Source: Pseudomonadota bacterium
Lineage (GTDB): Bacteria; Pseudomonadota; Gammaproteobacteria; Burkholderiales; Rhodocyclaceae
NCBI GenBank assembly: GCA_018241685.1
Contig: JAFEDJ010000009.1
Location: 62,001 to 126,000 of the forward strand
Direction: 5' to 3'
Length of the DNA: 64,000 nucleotides
Shown here: positions 56,659 through 64,000 of the stretch, one piece after another
How the letters are laid out: each line of letters starts with the position of its first letter
Position numbering within the stretch: the stretch's first letter is position 1
Notes under the pieces: generated by a model
The model's input: only the letters and a program-made list of their open reading frames with translations
Database searches by the model: none
What the model was told of the DNA's origin: nothing
Program-made: the position numbers and the translations under genes

Positions 56659-57551
56659 TTTTCAGCCTCCAGTTCCTTCTCGACTTCGGCTTCGACTTCC
56701 TTGGACACTTCGTTCGGGCCCTTCATCACGTAGTGGAACAGGCCGCCCAGCGCCGCGGCGGCGATGCCGGCCATGGCCAGGGGCTTGGTGAAGCCTTTCC
56801 ACAGGGAGACGGTGGGTGCGATCGTCGGGTCGTTCGGCAGGCCGCTGTACAGGCTCGGCTTGTCGGCGTGGTTGAGCACGTACATGACGTGCGTGCCGCC
56901 CACGCCGGCCGGGTCGTACAGGCCGGCGTTCTTGAAGCCCCGTTCCTGCAGCTCGGCGACGCGCTCCTCGGCCAGCTCCTTCATGTCCTCCTTGGAGCCG
57001 AAGCTGATGCTGCCGGTCGGACAGACCTTAACGCAGGCGGGCTCGAGCCCGACCGCGACGCGGTCGGAGCACAGCGTGCATTTGTAGGCCTTGCTGTCCT
57101 TCTTGGAGATGCGCGGCACGTTGAACGGGCAGCCGGTCACGCAGTAGCCGCAGCCGATGCAGTTTTCCTGGTGGAAATCCACGATCCCGTTGGCGTACTT
57201 GATGATGGCGCCCGGCGCCGGGCAGGCCTTCAGGCAGCCCGGGTCCTCGCAGTGCATGCAGCCGTCCTTGCGGATCAGCCACTCGAGGCCGCGTTCTTCC
57301 GATTCGACCTCGGCGTAGCGCATGACCGTCCACGACTGGTCGGTCATGTCCGTCGGGTTGGCGTAGGTGCCGCCGCAGCTGCCGACTTCGTCGCGCAGGT
57401 CGTTCCACTGCATGCACGCCACCTGGCAGGCCTTGCAGCCGATGCACTTGGAGACGTCGATGAGCTTGGCGACCTCGATGGTCTTGCGCGCGTGGGGGGG
57501 CTCGGTGGTCGTGGCCGAGCGCTTGGCGATATCCAGTGATTGCAGTGCCAT
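56655..57551 (-). CDS. fdhH: formate dehydrogenase beta subunit (4 x [4Fe-4S])
   Basis: Electron-transfer subunit of 298 residues. Four ferredoxin-type clusters are visible as [41 protein letters not shown] and CTLCSDR...CVKVCP. A single C-terminal membrane helix ([19 protein letters not shown]) anchors it, followed by an acidic Glu/Lys tail that is longer than in E. coli FdnH. Lies 10 bp after fdhG and overlaps fdhI. Confidence 0.94.
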   Translation of the reverse strand: MALQSLDIAKRSATTTEPPHARKTIEVAKLIDVSKCIGCKACQVACMQWNDLRDEVGSCGGTYANPTDMTDQSWTVMRYAEVESEERGLEWLIRKDGCMHCEDPGCLKACPAPGAIIKYANGIVDFHQENCIGCGYCVTGCPFNVPRISKKDSKAYKCTLCSDRVAVGLEPACVKVCPTGSISFGSKEDMKELAEERVAELQERGFKNAGLYDPAGVGGTHVMYVLNHADKPSLYSGLPNDPTIAPTVSLWKGFTKPLAMAGIAAAALGGLFHYVMKGPNEVSKEVEAEVEKELEAEK

Positions 57552-57561
57552 GGTGCGTTCC

Positions 57562-60500
57562 TCAGGCTTTCTCGACGTTGACCAGGAAGGACTTGAACTC
57601 CGGCGTCTGGGTGTTTCCGTCTCCCACGAAAGGCGTCAGGGTGTTGGTGATGAAGCCGTTCTTGGCCACCCCCTTGAAACCCCAGTGGAGCGGAATCCCG
57701 ACGTGGTGGACAGTCTTTCCGTCGACCTTGAGGGGCTGGATGCGCTTGGTCACCACTGCCACCGCCTTGATGTAGCCGCGGTTGGAGCTGACCTTGACCT
57801 TGTCGCCGGCCTTGATGCCCTTCTCCGCGGCCAGTGCCTCGCCGATCTCGACGAACTGCTCGGGCTGGATGATGGCGTTGGACTCGACGTGCTTGGTCCA
57901 GTAGTGGAAGTGCTCGGTGAGCCGGTAGGTAGTGGCTGCGTACGGGAACTCCTTGGCCTTGCCGAAGGCTTCCATGTCGCCCTTGAACACCCGCGCGGCC
58001 GGGTTGGACGTGGCCTTGGGGTTGTTGGGGTGCATCGGATTGACGCCGATCGGTGTTTCGAAGGGCTCGTAGTGCTCGGGGAACGGACCTTCGTTCATCA
58101 TGCCGCGGGCGAAGAAGCGGGCCACGCCTTCGGGGTTCATGATGAAGGGGCTCATGCCGTCCTCGGGGGCGGAGTCCACCTTGAAGTCGGGCACGTCGGA
58201 ACCCACCCACTTGCCCTGGGTGCCATCCCACCAGACCTGCTTGCGCTTCGGGTCCCAGGGCTTGCCGGACGGATCGGCGGCGGCGCGGTTGTAGAGGATG
58301 CGCCGGTTGGCCGGCCAGGCGAAGGCCCAGCCGAGGGTCTGGCCGTTCTGGTACGGATCGGCGTTGTCACGCCGGGCCATCATGTTGCCCTTCTCGGTCC
58401 ACGCGCCGGTGAAGATCCAGCAGCCCGACGCGGTTGAGCCGTCGTCCTTCAGCTGGGCGAAGGAGTCGAGCAGCTCGCCGGCCTTCCTGATGACCTTGGT
58501 CGGGTCCTTCGGGTCGAGCTGGTCGGCGAAGGTCTTGCCGTTGTACTCCTTGGCCAGTTCCTCGGACGAGGGCTCGTGGGGCACCTTGTAGGGCCAGGTG
58601 AGGTTGAGGATCGGGTCCGGGAAGGCGCCGCCGTCCTTCTTGTACATCTCCCGCAGGCGCAGGAAGATGCCGGCCATGATCTCCGGGTCGCCCTTGGCTT
58701 CGCCGGGGGGTTCGGCGCCCTTCCAGTGCCATTGCAGCCAGCGGCCGGAGTTGATGATCGCCCCGTCTTCCTCGGCGAAGCAGGTGGACGGCAAGCGGAA
58801 CACCGTGGTCTGGATCCTGGCCGGGTCCACGTCGTTGAATTCGCCGTAGTTCTGCCAGAACTCCGAGGTTTCGGTGGCCAGCGGGTCGATGATCACCAGG
58901 AACTTCAGCTTGGACAGCGCCGCCCCGACCTTCGCCTTGTTGGGGAAGGAGTTCAGCGGGTTGAAGCCCTGCGCCACGTAGCCGTTCATCTTGCCCTGGT
59001 GCATCAGCTCGAAGACCTGCAGCACGTCGTAGGTCTTGTCCAGCTTGGGCAGGTAGTCGAAGGCCCAGTTGTTGTCCTTGGTGGCGGCTGCGCCGTACCA
59101 GGCCTTCATCAGGCTGACGTGGAACTTGCCGTAGTTTTGCCAGTAGGACATCTGCCCCGGGCGCATCGGCTTGGGCGCGCGCTTGGCGATGTACTGGTCG
59201 TAGTCGGTTTCCTTCTCGCCGGGCAGCGTCATGTAGCCGGGCAGCAGGTTGGACAGCAGGCCCAGGTCGGTGAGGCCCTGGATGTTGGAGTGGCCGCGCA
59301 GGGCGTTTACCCCGCCGCCGGCCCGGCCGATGTTGCCGAGCAGCAGCTGCATCATCGCCGCGGTGCGGATGATCTGTGAGCCGACGCTGTGCTGGGTCCA
59401 GCCGAGGGCGTAGAGGATGGTCATCACCCGGTCCGGCGTGTGGGTGGAGGCGAGCAGCTCGGCCACCTGCAGGAACTTGGCCTTCGGCGTGCCGCAGATC
59501 TGCTCGACCACGTCGGGCGTGTAGCGGCTGAAGTGGGCCTTCATCAGGTTCCACACGCAGTGCGGGTCCTGCAGGCTCGGGTCGGTCCTGACGTAGCCGT
59601 CCGCGCCCATCTGGTATTCCCAGCTGGCCTTGTCGTACTTGCGCTTGTCGGCGTCGTAGCCGGTGAAGAAGCCGTCTGCGAAGGCGAATTCCTCCTTCAC
59701 GAGGAAGCTCATGTCGGTGTAGGACTTGATGTAGTCCATGTGCACCTTGTCGTTGGTGATCAGGTAGTTGATCACCCCGCCGAGGAAGGCGATGTCGGTG
59801 CCGGTACGGATCGGCGCGTACAGGTCGGCCAGCGCAGCAGACCGCGTGAAGCGCGGGTCCACGACGACCAGGCGGGCCTTGTTCTTGGCCTTCGCTTCGG
59901 TCACCCATTTGAAGCCGCAGGGGTGGGCTTCGGCGGCGTTTCCGCCCATGATCAGGATCACGTCCGCATTCTTGATGTCGGTCCAGTGATTGGTCATGGC
60001 GCCGCGGCCATACGTCGGGGCAAGACTTGCCACCGTCGGGCCGTGTCAGACACGCGCTTGGTTATCGAATGCGAGCATCCCCAGGCTGCGCACCACCTTG
60101 TGGGTGATGTAGCCGGATTCGTTGCTGGAGGCGGAGGCGGCGAGGAAGCCGGTGGTAAGCCAGCGGTTCACCGTCACGCCGTCGGCGTTCTTGGCGATGA
60201 AGTTGGCGTCGCGGTCTTCCTTGATCAGCTTGGCAATGCGCCCGTAGGCCTCGTCCCAGCTGATGCGTTTCCATTCCTTGCTGCCCGGTTCGCGCACTTC
60301 CGGGTACTTGAGGCGGTTCTTGCTGTGCACGAAGTCGAGCAGGCCGGCGCCCTTCGGGCACAGGGTGCCGCGGTTGACCGGATGATCCGGGTCGCCCTCG
60401 ATGTGGATGATCTCGGCGTGGGCGTTCTTGGCCCCATCGCCCAGGCTGTACATGATGATGCCGCACCCGACCGAGCAGTACGGACAGGTGTTGCGCGTTT

Positions 60501-60633
60501 CGGTGGTGCGCGAAAGCTTGAAAGTGCGGACTTCGGCGAGGGCCGCGGTGGGCGAGAAGCCCATCGCGACCAGACTCGAGCCCGTCAAGCCCCCGGCGGC
60601 CACCTTGAAGAACTGGCGCCGTGAGAGTTGCAT
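57562..60633 (-). CDS. fdhG: formate dehydrogenase alpha subunit, selenocysteine-containing (FdnG/FdoG-like)
   Basis: Periplasmic molybdenum/tungsten bis-MGD catalytic subunit, 1023 residues, oxidising formate to CO2. Start ATG 60633 follows GGAGGAAGAG and gives a Tat signal ([12 protein letters not shown]). An N-terminal [4Fe-4S] motif is CPYCSVGCG. The frame is interrupted only by TGA at 60048-60046, codon 196, in [16 protein letters not shown], exactly the Sec position of E. coli FdnG. A SECIS-type hairpin follows and tRNA-Sec, SelA and SelB are encoded in the same operon, so this is read-through, not a broken gene. It should be annotated as one CDS. Confidence 0.95.
60019..60048 (-). promoter_or_regulatory. 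UGA(Sec) codon and bacterial SECIS hairpin in fdhG
   Basis: The TGA at 60048-60046 is followed in the mRNA by CACGGCCCGACGGTGGCAAG and then TCTTGCC. The apical hairpin GGCA-AGUCU-UGCC lies at 60031-60019, 15-27 bases after the codon. E. coli fdnG/fdhF have GGUCU in the same loop, contacted by SelB. Position and loop fit a working SECIS. Confidence 0.9.
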
Positions 60634-60683
60634 GGTGACTCTTCCTCCTCCGGTTGGTGTGAAAACAGAGCGTCTGTAAACAC

Positions 60684-60700
60684 TGCAATCCCTGCGCCAG
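60684..60700 (-). promoter_or_regulatory. sigma-54 (-24/-12) promoter of fdhG
   Basis: On the minus strand the sequence is CTGGCGCAGGGATTGCA. It has GG at -24 and GC at -12 separated by exactly ten bases, against the consensus YTGGCACG-N4-TTGCW, with two differences in the -24 element. Transcription would start near 60673, leaving about 40 nt of leader before the fdhG ATG. It implies RpoN-dependent expression and an enhancer-binding activator. Confidence 0.75.
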
Positions 60701-60752
60701 GGTTGGGTTCGAGAGGAATCAAGGACTTGAAAGTCTTCTTCGCGCTTTCTCG

Positions 60753-60785
60753 GGACATTCTGTCCACCCGCTGGACAAAATGTCC
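60753..60785. promoter_or_regulatory. tandem palindromes, candidate enhancer for the fdhG promoter
   Basis: GGACATTCTGTCC (60753-60765) and GGACAAAATGTCC (60773-60785) are each palindromic (GGACA-N3-TGTCC). Their centres are 20 bp apart, about two helical turns, so they lie on one DNA face. They end about 55-85 bp upstream of the sigma-54 element, the usual place for an activator's upstream sites. Bases between them (TGTCCA-N5-TGGACA) form an alternative dyad. The rest of the 390-bp gap (60634-61023) shows no gene; it must also hold the promoter of the divergent ABC operon. Confidence 0.7.
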
Positions 60786-61023
60786 ATCTGCGCCGCAGCA
60801 AGCCCTGATGACGTCCGGGAATCCGCGCCAGTCCTGGCTCTCCGTGTGCTGTCCGGCCCCTTCACTGATCTCCTCTCCGTCGTTATAGTCCGCCTCGCGG
60901 TCTGTGCACCGCTTAGGGTTTTTCCGCGGGATCGCGTGCTGCCATCCTGCCAATCAAGCCGGGGCCGTCCTCCCCCGTCCCGGCGGCTGGTGCCCGAACG
61001 GGTGCCTCTTTGAGGAGCCGTCC

Positions 61024-61905
61024 ATGCCTTCCGTGCCGTTTTCCCGGCGCGCGCTGTTGCGCGCCTGTGCCGTTTCCGCCCTGTCCGCCGTCGCCGGCCT
61101 GCCGGCCGTGTCCCATGCCGAAGAAGTGCTGCGCGTGTCGGCGATTCCCGACGAGGCGCCCACCGAGCTGCAGCGCAAGTTCGCGCCCCTCGGCGCCTAC
61201 CTGGAGCAGGAAACCGGGATGAAGGTCAGCTTCGTGCCGGTCACCGACTACGCCGCCGTCGTCGAAGGCTTGGCCACCCGCAAGCTCGACCTGGCTTGGC
61301 TGGGCGGCTTCACCTTCGTGCAGGCCAAGATCCGCACCAATGGCACGGCCGTGCCGCTGGTGCAACGGGTCGAGGATTCGAAGTTCACGTCGAAATTCAT
61401 CACCGCCAACGACAGCATCAAGAGCTTCGCCGACCTGAAGGGCAAGACCTTCGCCTTCGGCGCGCCATCGTCCACCTCCGGCCACCTGATGCCGCGCTAC
61501 TTCCTGAGTCAGGAAGGCCTCAACCCGGACAAGGACTTCAAGAACGTGGCCTTCTCCGGCGCCCATGACGCCACCGTGGCCTTCGTGCAGGCCGGCAAGG
61601 TTGACGCTGGTGTGCTGAACGCCTCGGTGTGGGACAAGCTGGTCGAGCAGAAGAAGGTGGATACCGCCAAGGTGCATGTCTTCGCCACCACGCCGACCTA
61701 TTTCGACTACAACTGGACGGTGCGCGGCGACCTGGACCCGAAGATCCAGGCCAAGATCGCCCAGGCCTTCCTGAAGCTCGATCCGGCCAACCCGGCCCAC
61801 AAGGAAATCATGGCCCTGCAGCGCGCCAGCAAGTTCATCCCCACCAAGGCGGAGAACTACAAGGGCATCGAAGCGGCCGCCCACGCGGCCGGCCTGCTGA
61901 AGTAA
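61024..61905 (+). CDS. PhnD-like substrate-binding protein, putative selenate/selenite ABC transporter
   Basis: Periplasmic binding protein of 293 residues with a signal peptide ([25 protein letters not shown], with an RR pair). The PhnD/PtxB-type pattern is [29 protein letters not shown], then [22 protein letters not shown] and [19 protein letters not shown]. The phosphonate-transport family includes a subgroup described as putative selenate transporters that sits beside Sec genes; the position next to a Sec-FDH operon supports that use. The start is ATG 61024 after GAGGAG. Phosphonate or phosphite is the alternative ligand. Confidence 0.8.
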   Translation: MPSVPFSRRALLRACAVSALSAVAGLPAVSHAEEVLRVSAIPDEAPTELQRKFAPLGAYLEQETGMKVSFVPVTDYAAVVEGLATRKLDLAWLGGFTFVQAKIRTNGTAVPLVQRVEDSKFTSKFITANDSIKSFADLKGKTFAFGAPSSTSGHLMPRYFLSQEGLNPDKDFKNVAFSGAHDATVAFVQAGKVDAGVLNASVWDKLVEQKKVDTAKVHVFATTPTYFDYNWTVRGDLDPKIQAKIAQAFLKLDPANPAHKEIMALQRASKFIPTKAENYKGIEAAAHAAGLLK

Positions 61906-61997
61906 GGCTGCAAGCCGGCCGGGCCAAGGCGGGCCGTGGGGCGGGTGAAGTCGCTCCTGTTGCCCGCCCCAGCCTGCCGGTGGCCATGAGGATCACC

Positions 61998-62819
61998 ATG
62001 GGTTTTTCCCTCGAAGGCGTCGGGCTGATCCACGCCAACGGTTTCCGTGCACTGCGCGGCATCGACCTGCGCATTGCGCCGGGCGAGCGGGTGGCGCTGA
62101 TCGGTGCGTCGGGCGCCGGCAAGACGACGCTGCTGCGGGTGCTGGCGGCGTCCCTGCGCCCCGGCGAGGGGCGGGTGACCCTGCTCGACGGCGAGCCGTG
62201 GGCCTGTGCGCCGGCCGCGCTGCGCCGCCTGCGCGCGCGCATCGGTCTGGTGCACCAGTCGCCGCCGATCCCGCCGCGCCAGCGGGTGGTCACCGCCGTG
62301 CTGGCCGGCCGCCTCGGCCAGTGGCCGTTGTGGAAATCCCTCGCCTCGCTGGTGCTGCCGGTGGACCCGGACGGTGCCCGTGCCGCGCTGGCCCGGCTGG
62401 ATCTCGCCGAGCGCCTCTATGACCGTTGCGACCGCCTGTCCGGCGGGCAGCTGCAGCGGGTCGCACTGGCCCGCGTGCTGTACCAGCAGCCGGACCTGCT
62501 GCTGGCCGACGAGCCGGTGTCGGCGATGGACCCGGCCCTGTCCGAACTCACCATCTCCCTGCTCAACGAAGAGGCGACCCGCCGCGGCGTCACGCTGGTG
62601 GCCAGCCTGCATGCGGTGGATCTGGCGCTGCGCCATTTCCCGCGGGTGGTTGGCGTGAAGGACGGGGCGATCCTGTTCGATCTGCCGGCGGCGCAGGTCA
62701 GCGATGCCCTGCTGCGTGAGCTGTATGCCGCCGAGGGCGGGCTGCCGCTGGCCGGCGGCCTGCGCGCCCTGGAGCCGGCCGAAACCGCCGGCGAGCTGCC
62801 GCCGCTGCGCTGCGCATGA
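61998..62819 (+). CDS. PhnC-like ABC ATP-binding protein
   Basis: Cytoplasmic ATPase of 273 residues. Walker A is [16 protein letters not shown], the signature [15 protein letters not shown], Walker [14 protein letters not shown] and the switch histidine is in [13 protein letters not shown]. The [15 protein letters not shown] and [12 protein letters not shown] region is typical of phosphonate-type (PhnC) ATPases. I chose ATG 61998, preceded by TGAGGA; ATG 61986 is an alternative without a ribosome-binding site. The stop overlaps the permease start (ATGA). Confidence 0.88.
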   Translation: MGFSLEGVGLIHANGFRALRGIDLRIAPGERVALIGASGAGKTTLLRVLAASLRPGEGRVTLLDGEPWACAPAALRRLRARIGLVHQSPPIPPRQRVVTAVLAGRLGQWPLWKSLASLVLPVDPDGARAALARLDLAERLYDRCDRLSGGQLQRVALARVLYQQPDLLLADEPVSAMDPALSELTISLLNEEATRRGVTLVASLHAVDLALRHFPRVVGVKDGAILFDLPAAQVSDALLRELYAAEGGLPLAGGLRALEPAETAGELPPLRCA

Positions 62820-63637
62820 GCACCGCCGTACGCGATCCGGCCGCCTTGCCGCGGCTGGGCTGGACCCTCGTGGTGCTGGTGCTGCTGTGGCCGCTGCTGC
62901 GCCTCACCGATTTTCACCCGGCGGCCCTGTTCGAGGCCGGCAACCTGACGGCGATGGGCAATTTCCTCGCCGGCTTCCTGCCGCCCGCAACCGCGCCGGA
63001 CTTTTTGTCCCTGCTCGGCAAAGCCACCGTCGAGACGCTGGCGATGGCCACCGCCGGCATCGCGCTGTCCATCCTGTTGGCGGTGCCCCTGGGCCTGGTG
63101 CTGACCCGCAGCCTGTCCATCGCCCGCCTCGGGCCGGGCCGGCGCGGCTGGATCGGCCAGTCGCTGCGCGCCGTGGCGCGGGCGCTGCTGGCGGTGCTGC
63201 GCGGCGTGCCGGAGCTGGTGTGGGCGCTGCTGTTCGTGCGCGTCTTCGGCCTTGGCGCGGCGGCTGGCGTGCTGGCGTTGGGCATCACCTACGGTGGCAT
63301 GCTCGGCAAGGTGTACGGCGAGATCCTCGAATCCACCGACGCCCGCCCGGCCCGTGCGCTGCTGGAGGCCGGCAGCGGCCGCCTGGCGGCCCTGTGTTAT
63401 GGCCTGCTGCCGAATGCGGCGAGCGAGCTGGTGTCCTACACCGTCTATCGCTGGGAATGCGCGGTGCGCGCGTCGGTGGTGATGGGCTTCGTCGGCGCCG
63501 GCGGGCTCGGCCAGCTGATGGACCAGTCGATGAAGATGCTCAACGGCGGCGAGGCGGCCAGCATTCTGGTGACTTTCCTGGTGTTGGTGGTGGCCGCCGA
63601 CGGTCTGTCCGAACTGCTGCGGCGGAGGCTGGCATGA
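62816..63637 (+). CDS. PhnE-like ABC permease 1
   Basis: Inner-membrane permease of 273 residues with about six helices. It has the PhnE pattern: [33 protein letters not shown], then [43 protein letters not shown] (coupling loop) and [21 protein letters not shown]. Start ATG 62816 overlaps the ATPase gene by 4 bp. A second, related permease follows with another 4-bp overlap. Confidence 0.88.
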   Translation: MSTAVRDPAALPRLGWTLVVLVLLWPLLRLTDFHPAALFEAGNLTAMGNFLAGFLPPATAPDFLSLLGKATVETLAMATAGIALSILLAVPLGLVLTRSLSIARLGPGRRGWIGQSLRAVARALLAVLRGVPELVWALLFVRVFGLGAAAGVLALGITYGGMLGKVYGEILESTDARPARALLEAGSGRLAALCYGLLPNAASELVSYTVYRWECAVRASVVMGFVGAGGLGQLMDQSMKMLNGGEAASILVTFLVLVVAADGLSELLRRRLA

Positions 63638-64000
63638 GGGCCGGGGTGTCCTTCGGCGGCCTGCTGGCGGTGGTGCTGGTCGTCGCGGCAGTGGCCGGCA
63701 GCTTCGCCTATCTCGACATGCCGCTGGGCGCGCTGTTCACCGGCACGGCGGCGGGGGAGATCGCCGATTTTGTCGGGCGCTTCTTCCCGCCGGAGCTGGG
63801 GCCGGATTTTCTCGCCAAGGTGGGTTGGGCGGCGCTGGAGACGTTGGCGATTTCGCTGGTCAGCACCGTGCTGGCAGCTGTTGCCGGCGCCGTGCTGGCG
63901 CTGCCAGCGGCCGGGCGCCATGGCGTTGCCGGGCGGGTGGGGGCGCGCTTCGTCCTCAACCTGCTGCGCTCGGTGCCGGAGCTGGTGTGGGCCACGCTGA
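63634..64000 (+). CDS. PhnE-like ABC permease 2 (3' end outside window)
   Basis: Start of a second phosphonate-type permease; 122 residues are visible. It begins at ATG 63634 (overlapping the previous stop, after GGAGG) and shows the same pattern as permease 1 (KVGWAALETLAISLVSTVLAAVAGAVLALP, then LLRSVPELVWA). A heterodimeric permease pair plus PhnC- and PhnD-like parts is a common arrangement in this family. Truncated only by the window edge. Confidence 0.85.
   Translation, partial: MRAGVSFGGLLAVVLVVAAVAGSFAYLDMPLGALFTGTAAGEIADFVGRFFPPELGPDFLAKVGWAALETLAISLVSTVLAAVAGAVLALPAAGRHGVAGRVGARFVLNLLRSVPELVWATL

Noticed and set aside
60046..60048. TGA splitting the formate dehydrogenase alpha gene
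   Set aside because: Not a disruption: it sits at the conserved Sec position, with a SECIS hairpin and selA, selB and tRNA-Sec in the same operon.

Overview
This window looks like a chromosomal segment of a high-GC betaproteobacterium, most likely of the Rhodocyclales (Azospira/Dechloromonas-like). The reasons are the gene content and order (atpIBEFHAGDC, PhoB/PhoR, UbiE/UbiJ, the EarP/EF-P(Arg32) pair, YaeQ, a selenocysteine formate dehydrogenase island) and the strong G/C bias at third codon positions. The taxon is an inference; no rRNA or other marker is present. I saw no insertion sequence, prophage or CRISPR array.

Layout. 1-8.8 kb is a cobalamin region. cobC, cobS, cobT and cobU (nucleotide-loop assembly) lie on the minus strand. 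Opposite them a cobalamin riboswitch leads btuB, a BtuC-type permease, a BtuD-type ATPase and an ATP:corrinoid adenosyltransferase. A small chagasin-like protease inhibitor sits between cobT and cobU. 8.8-18.7 kb holds a D-2-hydroxyacid dehydrogenase, a DHA2-type MFS exporter, a SWIM-SNF2 helicase, a sirtuin, a YafJ-type amidotransferase, a HIT protein and an unrecognised 539-residue protein. 18.7-22.8 kb has phoR-phoB, a DUF971 gene, ubiE and ubiJ. A strong symmetric hairpin then separates ubiJ from the complete ATP synthase operon (22.9-29.8 kb).

30-37.7 kb is a lipid-oriented run on the plus strand: a cysteine-free ArsR regulator, an Aas-like acyltransferase/acyl-ACP synthetase, a rhombotarget-type lipoprotein, an LplT-acyltransferase fusion, a small membrane protein, an Lgt-like membrane protein, and a radical SAM enzyme resembling archaeal tetraether synthase (Tes, MJ0619). 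This is the best candidate here for an undescribed system. 37.8-41.1 kb (minus) has an exported Fe-SOD, YaeQ, EF-P and its arginine rhamnosyltransferase EarP. At 41.1-41.9 kb a duplicated module (perfect DnaA box, GTAAACAG, AT-rich tract) flanks an orphan 89-residue gene, where gene direction switches from minus to plus.

41.9-50.6 kb is mixed: two EamA transporters, a DUF1857 protein, an aminotransferase, a CPBP protease, small lipoproteins, a ComEA-like HhH protein, a stand-alone GspE/PilB ATPase and a NYN-LOTUS protein.

50.6-64 kb is a selenium/formate island. On the minus strand run fdhG (with an in-frame UGA and SECIS), fdhH, fdhI, fdhE, selA, selB, tRNA-Sec, a GcvH-like protein and a DsrE-like protein. 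On the plus strand, diverging from fdhG, is a PhnD/PhnE-type ABC transporter that fits the putative selenate/selenite transporter family. The fdhG upstream region has a near-consensus sigma-54 element and two phased GGACA-N3-TGTCC palindromes. The island thus joins selenium uptake (inferred), selenocysteine insertion and the selenoenzyme. selD is not in the window.
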